Shown: one piece after another, positions 1 to 7,916 of the stretch | Layout of the letters: each line of letters starts with the position of its first letter | Position numbering within the stretch: the first letter of the stretch is position 1 | DNA from: UBA1794 sp964439955 | GTDB lineage: Bacteria; Bacteroidota; Bacteroidia; Bacteroidales; Bacteroidaceae | Direction of reading: 5' to 3' | Assembly: GCA_964439955.1 (NCBI GenBank) | Contig: CAYTPX010000046.1 | Location: 1-11,990, forward strand | Length of the DNA stretch: 11,990 bases | Translations under genes and position numbers: made by a program | The notes under the pieces: model-generated | Told to the model about the DNA's origin: nothing | Databases searched by the model: none | What the model saw: only the letters and a program-made list of their open reading frames with translations

Positions 1-234
1 AATTGCCTAAAATATGTTTGTAGCAAATTCGCACGCACTATGCTTGGCACATTAAAGGCCACGCAACATAATCCCAAAAGCACGTGGGCTAACGTCCCAC
101 TTCAAAATTTCACTTCAACCAGCGATATAGACTGGAGCAAATCCATCCCGGAAATAGACCAACAACTTTATGCGAAATACCATCTAACCGATGAAGAAAT
201 AGCATTCATTGAAAAGATGATAAAACCCATGTAA
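1..234 (+). CDS. C-terminal tail of a DNA methyltransferase / restriction-modification-type protein (5' end outside window)
   Basis: The frame is open from base 1 and ends with TAA at 232-234, giving 77 visible residues. The first ATG at 40 is not a convincing start, because the family-like sequence begins upstream of it. The tail has a VPLQNFT stretch, then DIDWSKSIPEIDQQLYAKY, then a helical end finishing in EKMIKPM. From memory, this pattern (V/I-P-x-Q-D/N-F-T, a D-I-D-W-S/T-x-S-I segment, an L-Y-x-K-Y motif and a short 'EEIAFIE' helix) is typical of the extreme C-terminus of large Eco57I-like or type III-like methyltransferase/restriction proteins in Bacteroidales. The catalytic methyltransferase motifs would lie to the left and cannot be checked here, so it may be an intact gene cut by the window or a remnant. 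The stretch is AT-richer than the neighbouring genes, which fits an accessory gene. It runs towards the minus-strand clpB. Confidence 0.55.
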   Translation, partial: NCLKYVCSKFARTMLGTLKATQHNPKSTWANVPLQNFTSTSDIDWSKSIPEIDQQLYAKYHLTDEEIAFIEKMIKPM

Positions 235-714
235 ACATGAGTCCGGGATAAGTTTTGTGTGGCCTCATCAAAGACTTTGCGGGCCGGCGGGGAGATGATT
301 ATGACCCCGTTTATACAATCTTGGGGAACTGGTACAGGTATAAGGAAACCTGCAACTTCCATATCCACCCCGATCTCCCCTTGGCAAATAAAAATACAGG
401 CTGTACGTCTGAAACGTACAGCCCGCCTATTATGAAAAGTGCCGCATTGTTGATTAGATGAAAACTCCGAGTGACAAGATTTGAGTGCCTACCGTTCTTT
501 GTAATCCACCCAGTCCTTACGGACAGTGGCACGCCATTGAACGGGAAAGCGTGGCTCGGTTTTCGATACAATTGTAGAGCTTCCCCATCAGAGCAATGCG
601 GCGCTTGTCTCTTGCTCGCCCTTGATTACCGGGATTCCCCTTGTTCGTGGAGACAAAGATAAGGGCTTGTTCCGGTGTTTCCAAATATATTTGCTCTTTT
701 TTTGCAGAAAGTAC
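235..714. other. Gene-poor gap between the methyltransferase tail and clpB
   Basis: No frame in this stretch of about 480 bases looks like a real protein. The open frames on both strands are short, lack recognisable motifs and overlap one another. The stretch contains a strong minus-strand terminator-like hairpin at 391-423 that no visible gene needs, because clpB has its own terminator at 715-754. That suggests a lost or degraded minus-strand gene, or the junction of an inserted accessory segment. No tRNA-like cloverleaf, integrase or clear target-site duplication was seen. Confidence 0.5.
391..423 (-). terminator. Orphan rho-independent terminator hairpin (minus strand)
   Basis: A perfect 10-base inverted repeat, GGCTGTACGT at 399-408 and ACGTACAGCC at 414-423, has a 5-base loop. 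Read on the minus strand, the stem is followed by TGTATTTTTATTTG, a U-rich tail. The structure is convincing, but its gene is not apparent. Confidence 0.6.
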
Positions 715-754
715 AAAAAAGCCACTTGTGCACTGATTGGCACAAGTGGCTTTT
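715..754 (-). terminator. clpB transcription terminator
   Basis: A perfect 11-base stem, GCCACTTGTGC at 721-731 paired with GCACAAGTGGC at 740-750, has an 8-base loop. It is flanked by AAAA (717-720) and TTTT (751-754), which lengthen the pairing. On the minus strand the stem runs into TTTTTTG. It starts 28 bases after the clpB stop codon, so it is the natural end of that transcript. The flanking A and T runs could also let it work in the other direction. Confidence 0.85.
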
Positions 755-781
755 CCCTTGAGAAAGGACGTACTCCTGTTT

Positions 782-3373
782 CTATTGATTCGAGAATACC
801 AATTGGTTTTCCCGGCAGTCAATGCATACAGGTTGTTCCCGGTCGATGCTACCCGAAAGTATCTTTTTGCTTAAGTCGTTGAGCAGATACTGCTGGATAG
901 CCCGCTTTACCGGACGTGCCCCGAACTCGGGATCAAATCCGGCATCCGAAAGGAAACCGACAGCCGCGTCGCTTACCTCCAGAAGGATTCCGTTTTCTTG
1001 CAACATCCGCACGACACTGCCAATCTGGAGACGGACAATTTGTTTCACTTCCTCCTTGTCCAGAGGCGTGAACATGATGATCTCGTCAATACGGTTCAAG
1101 AACTCGGGACGAATGGTTTTCTTCAACATCTGCATCACCTCGTTGCGCGTCTCCTCGACCAACTGCTCCCTATTCGACTCGGTGAGGCGCTCAAATTGGC
1201 CTTGTATATAGGAACTGCCCATGTTAGAGGTCATTATGATGATGGTATTCTTGAAGTTCACCGTACGCCCCTTATTATCCGTCAGACGACCATCGTCCAA
1301 AACCTGGAGCAAGATGTTGAAGACATCCGGATGCGCTTTCTCGATTTCGTCGAACAGCACCACACTATATGGCTTTCTCCGGATTGCTTCCGTCAGTTGG
1401 CCGCCCTCGTCATAGCCCACATAACCCGGAGGCGCTCCAATCAAGCGGCTCACACTGTGTTTCTCTTGGTACTCGCTCATGTCGATACGCGTCATCATGC
1501 TCTCGTCGTCGAACAGGTATTCGGCCAGTGCCTTGGCAAGTTCCGTCTTTCCCACTCCGGTCGTACCCAAGAAGATGAAACTTCCGATGGGACGGCGCGG
1601 GTCTTGCAATCCTGCACGGCTCCGGCGCACCGCGTCACTCACCGCGCGAATGGCCTCTTCCTGCCCTACAACCCGCTTGTGAAGTTCCTCTTCGAGGTGG
1701 AGCAACTTCTCCCGTTCGCTCTGTTGCATCTTGCTGACCGGAATCCCCGTCCAACGGCTCACCACTTCGGCTATATCGTCGCTGTCTACTTCTTCCTTTA
1801 TAAGGGCGCTTCCGCTCTGCGTCTCATGCAGTTTTTTCTGTGTCTCATCGATTTCCTTCTGCAGTTGCTGCAACTTCCCATAGCGTATCTCCGCCACCTT
1901 GCCGTAGTCGCCTTCGTGCTCGGCACGTTCCGCTTCGAACTTCAGTTGCTCCATCTTCACCTTATTCTGCTGGATCGTATTGACCAGCTCTTTCTCGCCC
2001 TGCCATTTGGCACGGTATGAGGCCTCCTGTTCATGCAGTTCTGCCAAATCCTTGCCCAGTTGCTGCAACTTGTTTTCGTCGCCCTCGCGCTTAATGGCCT
2101 CGCGTTCGATTTCCAGCTGCTTGATGCGCCGCGTGATTTCATCCAACTCTTCCGGCACGGAGTCTACCTCCATGCGGAGCTTGGCTGCAGCCTCATCCAT
2201 CAGGTCTATCGCCTTGTCCGGGAGGAAACGGTCAGAGATGTAACGGTTGGAAAGTTCCACCGCGGCAATAATGGCATCGTCCTTGATACGCACGTGGTGG
2301 TGGTTTTCATACCGCTCCTTCAAGCCCCGCAATATCGATATGCTGCTCAAGACATCCGGTTCATTCACCATAACGATTTGGAAACGGCGTTCCAGCGCCT
2401 TGTCCTTCTCAAAATATTTCTGGTACTCATCCAAAGTCGTGGCGCCGATGCTGCGAAGTTCCCCACGGGCCAAGGCCGGTTTCAGGATATTGGCAGCGTC
2501 CATCGCACCTTCGCCTTTGCCAGCCCCGACAAGCGTGTGGATCTCATCGATAAACAAGATGATATTCCCCTCCGACTGCTTCACTTCGTTGATGACGGCC
2601 TTCAAGCGTTCCTCAAACTCACCCTTGTATTTAGCCCCGGCAATCAGAGCCCCCATGTCCAAAGAGTAAATCTTCTTTTCCCTCAAGTTCTCCGGGACAT
2701 CGCCCCGGACGATACGCCCGGCCAAGCCTTCTACTATCGCGGTCTTACCCGTACCCGGCTCACCTATTAATATAGGATTGTTCTTCGTGCGCCGGCTCAA
2801 GATTTGCAAGACACGGCGGATTTCCTCGTCCCGGCCGATTACCGGGTCAAGTTTCCCTTCGCGCGCCGCTTCACAAAGATTGATGGCATACTTCTCCAGA
2901 CTCTGGTACGTATCTTCGCTGCTCGCACTCTTCACGTTACTCCCCTTCCGCAGTTCCGCAATGGCCTTCCGCAACTCCGACTGCGTGACCCCGGCATCTT
3001 GCAGAATACGGGACGCGGCACTCTTAACGACCAGCAAGGCCAACAGCAATACTTCCAAAGAGACATATTCGTCACCCTGCTCCTTAGCCAAGCCTTCCGC
3101 ACGGTTTAACACTTCGTTTGACTCGCGGCTCAAATAAGGCTCTCCCCCGCTCACTTTCGGGAAAGTGGAGACTTCCTTTTCGGCCAGAGCCATGACATTA
3201 GCCTCATTCACTCCCATCTTTTGGAGCAAAAAGTGGCATACCTGCTCACCGACCTTCAAGACAGAGAGCAACAAATGGGCCGTCTCCACACTCTGCTGCC
3301 CGCGGCTTTGCACCAAGTTCACGGCACTTTGCAGAGCCTCTTGGCTTTTGATTGTAAATTTTTCAATATTCAT
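782..3373 (-). CDS. clpB: ATP-dependent disaggregase/chaperone ClpB
   Basis: ClpB is a cytosolic hexameric AAA+ machine that works with DnaK/DnaJ/GrpE to pull polypeptides out of heat-induced aggregates. The 863-residue length is full size. Visible in order are a Clp N-terminal double repeat (about 1-145); a first AAA+ module with Walker A GEPGTGKT (204-211), pore-loop Tyr249 in KYKG, Walker B FIDE (274-277) and the arginine-finger region LERRF (328-332); a long coiled-coil M domain rich in Gln, Glu and Lys (about 400-530), which distinguishes ClpB from ClpA and ClpC; and a second AAA+ module with Walker A GTTGVGKT (603-610), pore-loop motif GYVGYDEGG (650-658), Walker B LFDE (673-676) and the sensor-2 motif GARPVKR (818-824). 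No key residue is missing. The start is supported by AAAGGAG ending about 11 bases before the ATG and by a promoter at 3409-3438. It is transcribed alone and divergently from the signalling operon to its right. Confidence 0.97.
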   Translation of the reverse strand: MNIEKFTIKSQEALQSAVNLVQSRGQQSVETAHLLLSVLKVGEQVCHFLLQKMGVNEANVMALAEKEVSTFPKVSGGEPYLSRESNEVLNRAEGLAKEQGDEYVSLEVLLLALLVVKSAASRILQDAGVTQSELRKAIAELRKGSNVKSASSEDTYQSLEKYAINLCEAAREGKLDPVIGRDEEIRRVLQILSRRTKNNPILIGEPGTGKTAIVEGLAGRIVRGDVPENLREKKIYSLDMGALIAGAKYKGEFEERLKAVINEVKQSEGNIILFIDEIHTLVGAGKGEGAMDAANILKPALARGELRSIGATTLDEYQKYFEKDKALERRFQIVMVNEPDVLSSISILRGLKERYENHHHVRIKDDAIIAAVELSNRYISDRFLPDKAIDLMDEAAAKLRMEVDSVPEELDEITRRIKQLEIEREAIKREGDENKLQQLGKDLAELHEQEASYRAKWQGEKELVNTIQQNKVKMEQLKFEAERAEHEGDYGKVAEIRYGKLQQLQKEIDETQKKLHETQSGSALIKEEVDSDDIAEVVSRWTGIPVSKMQQSEREKLLHLEEELHKRVVGQEEAIRAVSDAVRRSRAGLQDPRRPIGSFIFLGTTGVGKTELAKALAEYLFDDESMMTRIDMSEYQEKHSVSRLIGAPPGYVGYDEGGQLTEAIRRKPYSVVLFDEIEKAHPDVFNILLQVLDDGRLTDNKGRTVNFKNTIIIMTSNMGSSYIQGQFERLTESNREQLVEETRNEVMQMLKKTIRPEFLNRIDEIIMFTPLDKEEVKQIVRLQIGSVVRMLQENGILLEVSDAAVGFLSDAGFDPEFGARPVKRAIQQYLLNDLSKKILSGSIDREQPVCIDCRENQLVFSNQ

Positions 3374-3408
3374 TTTTCATATCTCCTTTCACTTTGTTCA
3401 CATATCGT

Positions 3409-3438
3409 CAATTCTATTGCTTCAAAAGTTGCGCCAAA
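3409..3438 (-). promoter_or_regulatory. clpB promoter (Bacteroides-type -33/-7)
   Basis: On the minus strand, TTTG (plus-strand 3435-3438) is followed after 18 bases by TAGAATTG (3409-3416), a one-mismatch fit to the Bacteroides -7 element TAnnTTTG. It places the transcript start about 25-30 bases before the clpB ATG. No CIRCE-type inverted repeat was seen in this region. Confidence 0.6.
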
Positions 3439-3483
3439 ACCTCATTTCACGCCAATTCGTCGCATGAGAAAACTTTCTTTTTG

Positions 3484-3492
3484 TACCTTTGC
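3484..3492 (+). promoter_or_regulatory. -7 promoter element of the DUF6621/kinase/regulator operon
   Basis: TACCTTTGC is a perfect match to the Bacteroides -7 consensus TAnnTTTG. It lies 33 bases before the ATG at 3526, on the opposite strand to the clpB promoter in the same intergenic region. No good TTTG was found at the usual -33 distance, so activation by another factor is possible. Confidence 0.6.
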
Positions 3493-3525
3493 CTGCAAGA
3501 AAACAAATCAAACGACACCCAACCT

Positions 3526-4110
3526 ATGAAATTCGCCCCATCTGTTTTGTTAATCAACACAAGTTATTTAAACCGCATCATCGCCGACTTAAACCAATTG
3601 TTTTCGCACAAACTCCAGCGCGAGTTAGACCTAATCCACCCGGGCTTCCTGTTCACTTATTTCTGCTTGGACGCAAGATTTCCAAAATCCGACAAAAATT
3701 CAGTACACGCCCTGCTAATCCATGACGAAACGTCAGCCCACTTCCCCCAATCTTGCCCGTCCGACATCGACGGGGAACTGGATAACATGGCTTTCCTTTC
3801 CCCGGTTGGGGAAATCACCTGCTACGCTTTCCGGCCTGAAGGGATGAGCGACATCGCCTCTTTCATGGCTGAATCCCTCCGCTGCCTGGCCGAAGCCCCC
3901 GAGGTGGAGCGCATTGCCTTGCTCGACGACGTGCGCACCTCGCCCAAGGCGGAAGAATTCCACGAACTGATAACCGCCTCCACGGGAAACAAGGAAATAA
4001 CCCTCTTCGACATGGACGCCACGGCCGAGGGCCTTCCCGTCGGTGCGGCACACCACATCATTGCCTACCCCGTCATGAAAGCCTTGGGCATCCACGGCCA
4101 CGAGGTATAA
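3526..4110 (+). CDS. Hypothetical protein, probably DUF6621 family
   Basis: This is a 194-residue, soluble-looking protein without a signal peptide or membrane segment. The frame stays open back to 3394, but the ATG at 3526 is preferred because the perfect -7 element at 3484-3492 lies inside the extension, and the protein from there begins with a natural hydrophobic strand (MKFAPSVLLINTSYLNRI). I believe it belongs to the Bacteroidales family named DUF6621, from overall appearance rather than a search. The C-terminal half alternates hydrophobic strands with acidic helices (for example ERIALLDDVRTSPKAEEF). No catalytic motif is visible. It ends 13 bases before the histidine kinase gene on the same strand, so it is probably the first gene of the signalling operon. 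An accessory role in that pathway is a guess from position only. There is no clear Shine-Dalgarno site. Confidence 0.8.
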   Translation: MKFAPSVLLINTSYLNRIIADLNQLFSHKLQRELDLIHPGFLFTYFCLDARFPKSDKNSVHALLIHDETSAHFPQSCPSDIDGELDNMAFLSPVGEITCYAFRPEGMSDIASFMAESLRCLAEAPEVERIALLDDVRTSPKAEEFHELITASTGNKEITLFDMDATAEGLPVGAAHHIIAYPVMKALGIHGHEV

Positions 4111-4123
4111 ACCCGACCGCCCC

Positions 4124-6445
4124 ATGCCTTCCATCCCCTCCCGGTTCACCCGGCTGAAAGTCTTTCTCGGCTATGCTTCGCTGTTAGCACTGTTGCTCGT
4201 CGCCCTGCTTTACATACACAAAGAAATGGAAAACCTTGAGACCCTCGACCAAGAGCAACTCCTCAACAGCGATTCCCTCTATGCGTTGATTCAGGAAAAA
4301 GACCGCAAGATGCAGGCTTTCCTGCAAGAGAACAGCCGGCAGAAGGGCTTCGTTTTGTCCGAAGAGGACTTGGAAAGGCTATTAGAACCCACACTCCAAC
4401 CCAGCCGCAAGCAAATAGTCATCAAGCAAGACTCCGTGATACACGCCGGGAAACCGAAAAGTTTCCTCAAGCGGGTGGCCGAAGTCTTCGCTCCCCGGCA
4501 AGACTCCTCGATACAAATCGGCACGCGGGTCGAGATAACCATCGACACCATCCAGACACCCGACAGCACCGACTCGATAAAAGCGGGCATCATAGAAAAC
4601 CTCAGGCAGAACAACTCGGAACTTTCCGCCCTACGGAAAAAACAAGAATCCATACGGCGCAACGAAGAAATCCTCAACACCCGCATCAGCAGTATCATAA
4701 GCCAATATGAAACCCAAGCAGCCAAGCAGATACAAGACTTCAACCTAAAGCAACAGGCGCTACGGCAGAAATCGGTACGCACCATAGCCGCCATCGCCGT
4801 CGCCGCCATCGGCCTTGCCGCACTGTTCCTTATTATTATATACCGGGACTTGGCCCGCAACAAACGCTACCGCATCCAACTGGAAGAAGCCCGCAGGCAT
4901 GCCGAAGAACTCCTGCACTCCCGCGAACAAATGATGCTGGCCATCACACACGACTTCAAGGCGCCGCTCGGGAACATCATGGGCTACGCCGAATTGCTCG
5001 ACGAACAACTCACCGACCAACCCACGCGCGAAAACCTGAAACACATACAGAATTCGGCACAACACCTGATGGGCCTCATCAAGAAACTCCTCAATTTCCA
5101 CCGCCTGGAGCAGAAAAAGACAGAACTCGTGACCCAACCGTTCTCCCCCACAGGCTTCTTCCGGGAAATTGCCGCCGACTTCCTCCCGGCCATACAAGCC
5201 AAGAACTTGACCTTGCACACGGACTTTTCCGACCTGCCCGACGGGGGATACGCAACCGACACCGTGCAACTCCGCCAACTCGTGGACAACTTGATGAGCA
5301 ATGCGCTTAAATTCACCGACAACGGGAACATCACCCTCAGGGCAAGGATGCAAAACCATTGGCTCCGCTTCTCAGTGCAAGACACCGGTAGCGGCATCGA
5401 CGAGGCTGACCGCGAACGCATCTTCCATGCCTTCACCCGCCTGCCCGGCGCGCAAGGGCGGGAAGGCTTCGGGTTGGGGCTGTCCATCGTGGACGAGCTG
5501 GTACGCCTTTTCCAAGGCGAGATACGGATAGAAAGCCAAAAAGGGGAAGGCACTACATTCACCGTCCTGCTCCCCTTGCCGGAAGCCAAGGGCAACGCCC
5601 CGCAGGCTGCCGAGGAACAGGCCTCCCCGCCCCAAGGAGAAACGGCATTGAGCGGCATACGCTTCCTGATAATCGACGACGACCTGATACAGCTCCGCCT
5701 GACCCACGAACGTTTCACGAGAAGGGGCGCCATAGCCGACTGTTGCTTGAAGCCGGAAGAGCTGGTAGGCCGCCTGCGCGAGGCACGCTACGACTTCATC
5801 CTGACCGACGTGCAAATGCCCGCCATGAACGGCTTCGAACTGCTCGAACTGCTCCGGGCCTCCAACCTGCCCGGCGCAAAGGAGACTCCCGTCATAGCCG
5901 TGACAGCCAGGGATATGGACGAAAAGGAGTTTACCAGTAAGGGATTCGCCGGATGCCTACACAAACCTTACTCGGCAAACGAAGTGGCGCAACTCGTCGG
6001 GCGCATCAGAAACGGGAACATGCCCCCAAGCAAATCCCCGGAAGTGCCGCCGCTTCCCCAAGAAAGCGGCAGCACTCCCGGCGGAAAGCCACAAGGCAAC
6101 CCGCCCATCCCCACGAAGAAACCCGACTGGGAGGGACTGTTTGATTTCTGCGGCAACGGGGAGGACGAGAAGAAGGAACTGCTCGGGCTGTTCCTGAAGG
6201 AAACGCAAAAGAACTTGGAACAACTCCTATTGGGGAGCAAAGAAGGGGACATGGAAAAAATAGCCGCCATCGCCCACAAGCAATTCCCCTTGTTCCAAAT
6301 AATCCACGCCGACGAATGCGCCCGGCTCATGGATGAACTCCAACGGGAAGGACAGGCGTTTACGCCCGAGGCCAAAGAGAAGACCGAACGGCTCATTGCC
6401 GCCGAGAAAGAAATCATTCACATACTTCAAACCGAACTGCTATGA
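4124..6445 (+). CDS. Membrane hybrid sensor histidine kinase with receiver and C-terminal HPt-like domain
   Basis: This 773-residue inner-membrane sensor kinase has its first membrane segment at about 13-30, a periplasmic region of about 190 residues with heptad-like coiled-coil stretches (about 155-215), and a second membrane segment at about 219-240. A HisKA dimerisation domain follows with phospho-accepting His276 in THDFKAPL. The HATPase domain has the N box (Asn389/Asn393), the G1 motif DTGSG (420-424) and the G2 motif GFGLGL (448-453). A receiver domain (about 512-628) has acidic Asp518/519, phospho-accepting Asp562 in LTDVQMP, Thr594 and Lys614. After a Pro/Gly/Ser-rich linker (about 633-665) comes a helical C-terminal domain with His718 in AHKQFPLF, which fits an HPt module. 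The usual H-x-L-K-G pattern is replaced by H-K-Q-F-P. All residues for a His-Asp-His relay are present. The periplasmic ligand is unknown. Its stop overlaps the start of the regulator gene (ATGA), which makes that regulator the likely partner. Confidence 0.93.
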   Translation: MPSIPSRFTRLKVFLGYASLLALLLVALLYIHKEMENLETLDQEQLLNSDSLYALIQEKDRKMQAFLQENSRQKGFVLSEEDLERLLEPTLQPSRKQIVIKQDSVIHAGKPKSFLKRVAEVFAPRQDSSIQIGTRVEITIDTIQTPDSTDSIKAGIIENLRQNNSELSALRKKQESIRRNEEILNTRISSIISQYETQAAKQIQDFNLKQQALRQKSVRTIAAIAVAAIGLAALFLIIIYRDLARNKRYRIQLEEARRHAEELLHSREQMMLAITHDFKAPLGNIMGYAELLDEQLTDQPTRENLKHIQNSAQHLMGLIKKLLNFHRLEQKKTELVTQPFSPTGFFREIAADFLPAIQAKNLTLHTDFSDLPDGGYATDTVQLRQLVDNLMSNALKFTDNGNITLRARMQNHWLRFSVQDTGSGIDEADRERIFHAFTRLPGAQGREGFGLGLSIVDELVRLFQGEIRIESQKGEGTTFTVLLPLPEAKGNAPQAAEEQASPPQGETALSGIRFLIIDDDLIQLRLTHERFTRRGAIADCCLKPEELVGRLREARYDFILTDVQMPAMNGFELLELLRASNLPGAKETPVIAVTARDMDEKEFTSKGFAGCLHKPYSANEVAQLVGRIRNGNMPPSKSPEVPPLPQESGSTPGGKPQGNPPIPTKKPDWEGLFDFCGNGEDEKKELLGLFLKETQKNLEQLLLGSKEGDMEKIAAIAHKQFPLFQIIHADECARLMDELQREGQAFTPEAKEKTERLIAAEKEIIHILQTELL

Positions 6446-7776
6446 AATCCATATTGATCGTAGAGGATGATTTGACGTTCAGCCTGATGCTGACGAAATG
6501 GCTGAGGAAGAAAAACTTCGAGGTCGAAGCCGTTTCCAGCGTGGGCAAGGCCCGCCGGGCCATCGAAGAGAAGGGTGTCCCCGACCTCGTGCTCTCCGAT
6601 TTCCGCCTGCCTGGAGAAAACGGGCTGGAACTGCTACGGTGGATGCAAGGACAGGGCTACGCCGCACCGTTCCTCGTCATGACCGGATATGCCGACGTGC
6701 CGGGTGCCGTGCAGGCCATCAAGGAGGGGGCTTTCGACTACATAGCCAAGCCGATGCAACCCGACCTGTTGATGCAGAAAATAGGAGAAGCACTCGGGGG
6801 AAAAACACCAGAGGCACGGCAGCCCCGGCCTGCGTCGCCCCCCGAATTCATCGAGGGAACCAGCCTCCAGGCACGCGAGTTATACCGTTACGTGACACTC
6901 GTGGCACCCACGGACATGAGCGTGCTTATCAACGGAGACAGCGGGACGGGAAAAGAATATGTGGCACACCGGATACATGAGCTTAGCCCGCGCCGGGACA
7001 AACCTTTCGTCGCCATCGACTGCGGGGCCATACCGCGCGACTTGGCCGCATCCGAATTCTTCGGCCACGTGAAAGGCTCGTTCACCGGGGCACTGGCAGA
7101 CAAAACCGGAGCATTCGTATCGGCGAATGGCGGGACGCTGTTCTTGGACGAAATCGGCAACCTGGACTACGAAACCCAACAGCGGCTCCTGCGCGCCTTG
7201 CAAGAGCGGAAAATCAGGCCGGTGGGCAGCAACCAAGAGATAGCGGTGGATATCCGCTTGGTCTCCGCTACCAACGAAGACCTGAAAGCTGCCATCATCA
7301 AAGGGACTTTCAGGGAAGACGTCTACCACCGCATCAACGAGTTTACCCTCAAAATACCCGCCTTGAAAGAACGGAAGGAAGACATTCCACTCTTTGCGGA
7401 TTTCTTCTTGGAAAAAGCCGGAGCCGAACTCCACAAGGAGGTGAGGGGCTTTTCACCAGAAGCACTACGCCTTATCTGCCAATATTCATGGCCTGGCAAC
7501 CTAAGGCAGATGCGCAACCTAATCAAACGGGCCGTACTACTGGCGGAAAACAACATCGTAACCCCCGATTTGCTCAGCGAAGAGCTGAAAGAAGCAGGAA
7601 ACGGGAAAAACACACCGGCAGCCATCCCTGCCCCTTTGCACGACAAGGAATCGGAAAAAGAACGCATCATCCAGACATTGGCGCAAACAGGAAACAACAA
7701 AAGCCTTGCGGCACGTCTTTTGGGGATAGACCGGAAAACGCTCTACAACAAGATGAGAGCCTACGGACTTGAGTAG
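6442..7776 (+). CDS. NtrC-family sigma-54-dependent response regulator
   Basis: This 444-residue DNA-binding transcription activator has three domains. The receiver (about 1-118) has Asp9/Asp10, phospho-accepting Asp53 in SDFRLPG, Thr81 and Lys103. The central sigma-54 interaction AAA+ domain (about 136-370) has Walker A GDSGTGKE (165-172), the sigma-54-contacting loop GSFTGA (212-217), Walker B TLFLDE (232-237), an arginine-finger region FREDVYHR (290-297) and the WPGNLRQM motif (350-357). The C-terminal Fis-type helix-turn-helix spans about 405-441. The loop is usually GAFTGA; here Ala is replaced by Ser, while the critical FTGA core is kept. When phosphorylated by the relay from the overlapping kinase gene, it should form a ring and use ATP to open sigma-54 promoters. 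A near-consensus sigma-54 promoter lies 141 bases after its stop codon, in front of the next gene, which is an obvious candidate target. No strong terminator follows it. Confidence 0.95.
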   Translation: MKSILIVEDDLTFSLMLTKWLRKKNFEVEAVSSVGKARRAIEEKGVPDLVLSDFRLPGENGLELLRWMQGQGYAAPFLVMTGYADVPGAVQAIKEGAFDYIAKPMQPDLLMQKIGEALGGKTPEARQPRPASPPEFIEGTSLQARELYRYVTLVAPTDMSVLINGDSGTGKEYVAHRIHELSPRRDKPFVAIDCGAIPRDLAASEFFGHVKGSFTGALADKTGAFVSANGGTLFLDEIGNLDYETQQRLLRALQERKIRPVGSNQEIAVDIRLVSATNEDLKAAIIKGTFREDVYHRINEFTLKIPALKERKEDIPLFADFFLEKAGAELHKEVRGFSPEALRLICQYSWPGNLRQMRNLIKRAVLLAENNIVTPDLLSEELKEAGNGKNTPAAIPAPLHDKESEKERIIQTLAQTGNNKSLAARLLGIDRKTLYNKMRAYGLE

Positions 7777-7812
7777 CCACGCCCGGGAAAGAGGCATGTC
7801 CACAACAGGAAC

Positions 7813-7858
7813 TGGGGAATAATTCCACACTTTCCCCACCCATTCCACAGCCCATGCC
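7813..7858. promoter_or_regulatory. Candidate upstream activator sequence (dyad and direct repeats)
   Basis: Several repeats overlap here. A 7-base inverted repeat, TGGGGAA (7813-7819) and TTCCCCA (7832-7838), encloses the perfect small palindrome GGAATAATTCC (7816-7826). ATTCCACA occurs twice, at 7822-7829 and 7842-7849, exactly 20 bases apart (about two helical turns). The centre lies about 110 bases before the predicted sigma-54 start site, a usual distance for NtrC-type activator sites. The outer dyad could instead be a weak terminator for the regulator gene, but no U-tract follows it. Confidence 0.4.
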
Positions 7859-7916
7859 ATAGAGGGTATTTTCACACCCATCTGTATATCAATAGGATAA
7901 CAAACATTCTTTTTCT

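Noticed and set aside
525..545. TGGCACGCCATTGA as a sigma-54 promoter
   Set aside because: The spacer is one base too short (TGGCAC-N4-TTG) and no plus-strand gene follows.
168..822. Minus-strand frames of 66, 86 and 101 codons between the methyltransferase tail and clpB
   Set aside because: They overlap each other, the methyltransferase tail, the two terminator hairpins and the clpB 3' end, and have no recognisable motif or promoter.
998..2770. Long plus-strand open frames (340 and 245 codons, plus several shorter ones) opposite clpB
   Set aside because: They lie wholly antisense to a fully supported clpB, have no family features and reflect the codon pattern of the real gene.
3394..3525. 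Upstream extension of the DUF6621-like frame to 3394
   Set aside because: It would overlap the clpB promoter region and contain the operon's own -7 element at 3484-3492.
4291..6430. Minus-strand open frames opposite the histidine kinase
   Set aside because: They are shadows of the kinase frame, with arginine/serine- or valine-rich nonsense composition and no recognisable domain.
7813..7838. TGGGGAA...TTCCCCA as the terminator of the regulator gene
   Set aside because: The loop is 12 bases and no T-tract follows (ACCCATT), so it is a poor rho-independent terminator; it is kept as part of the candidate activator site.
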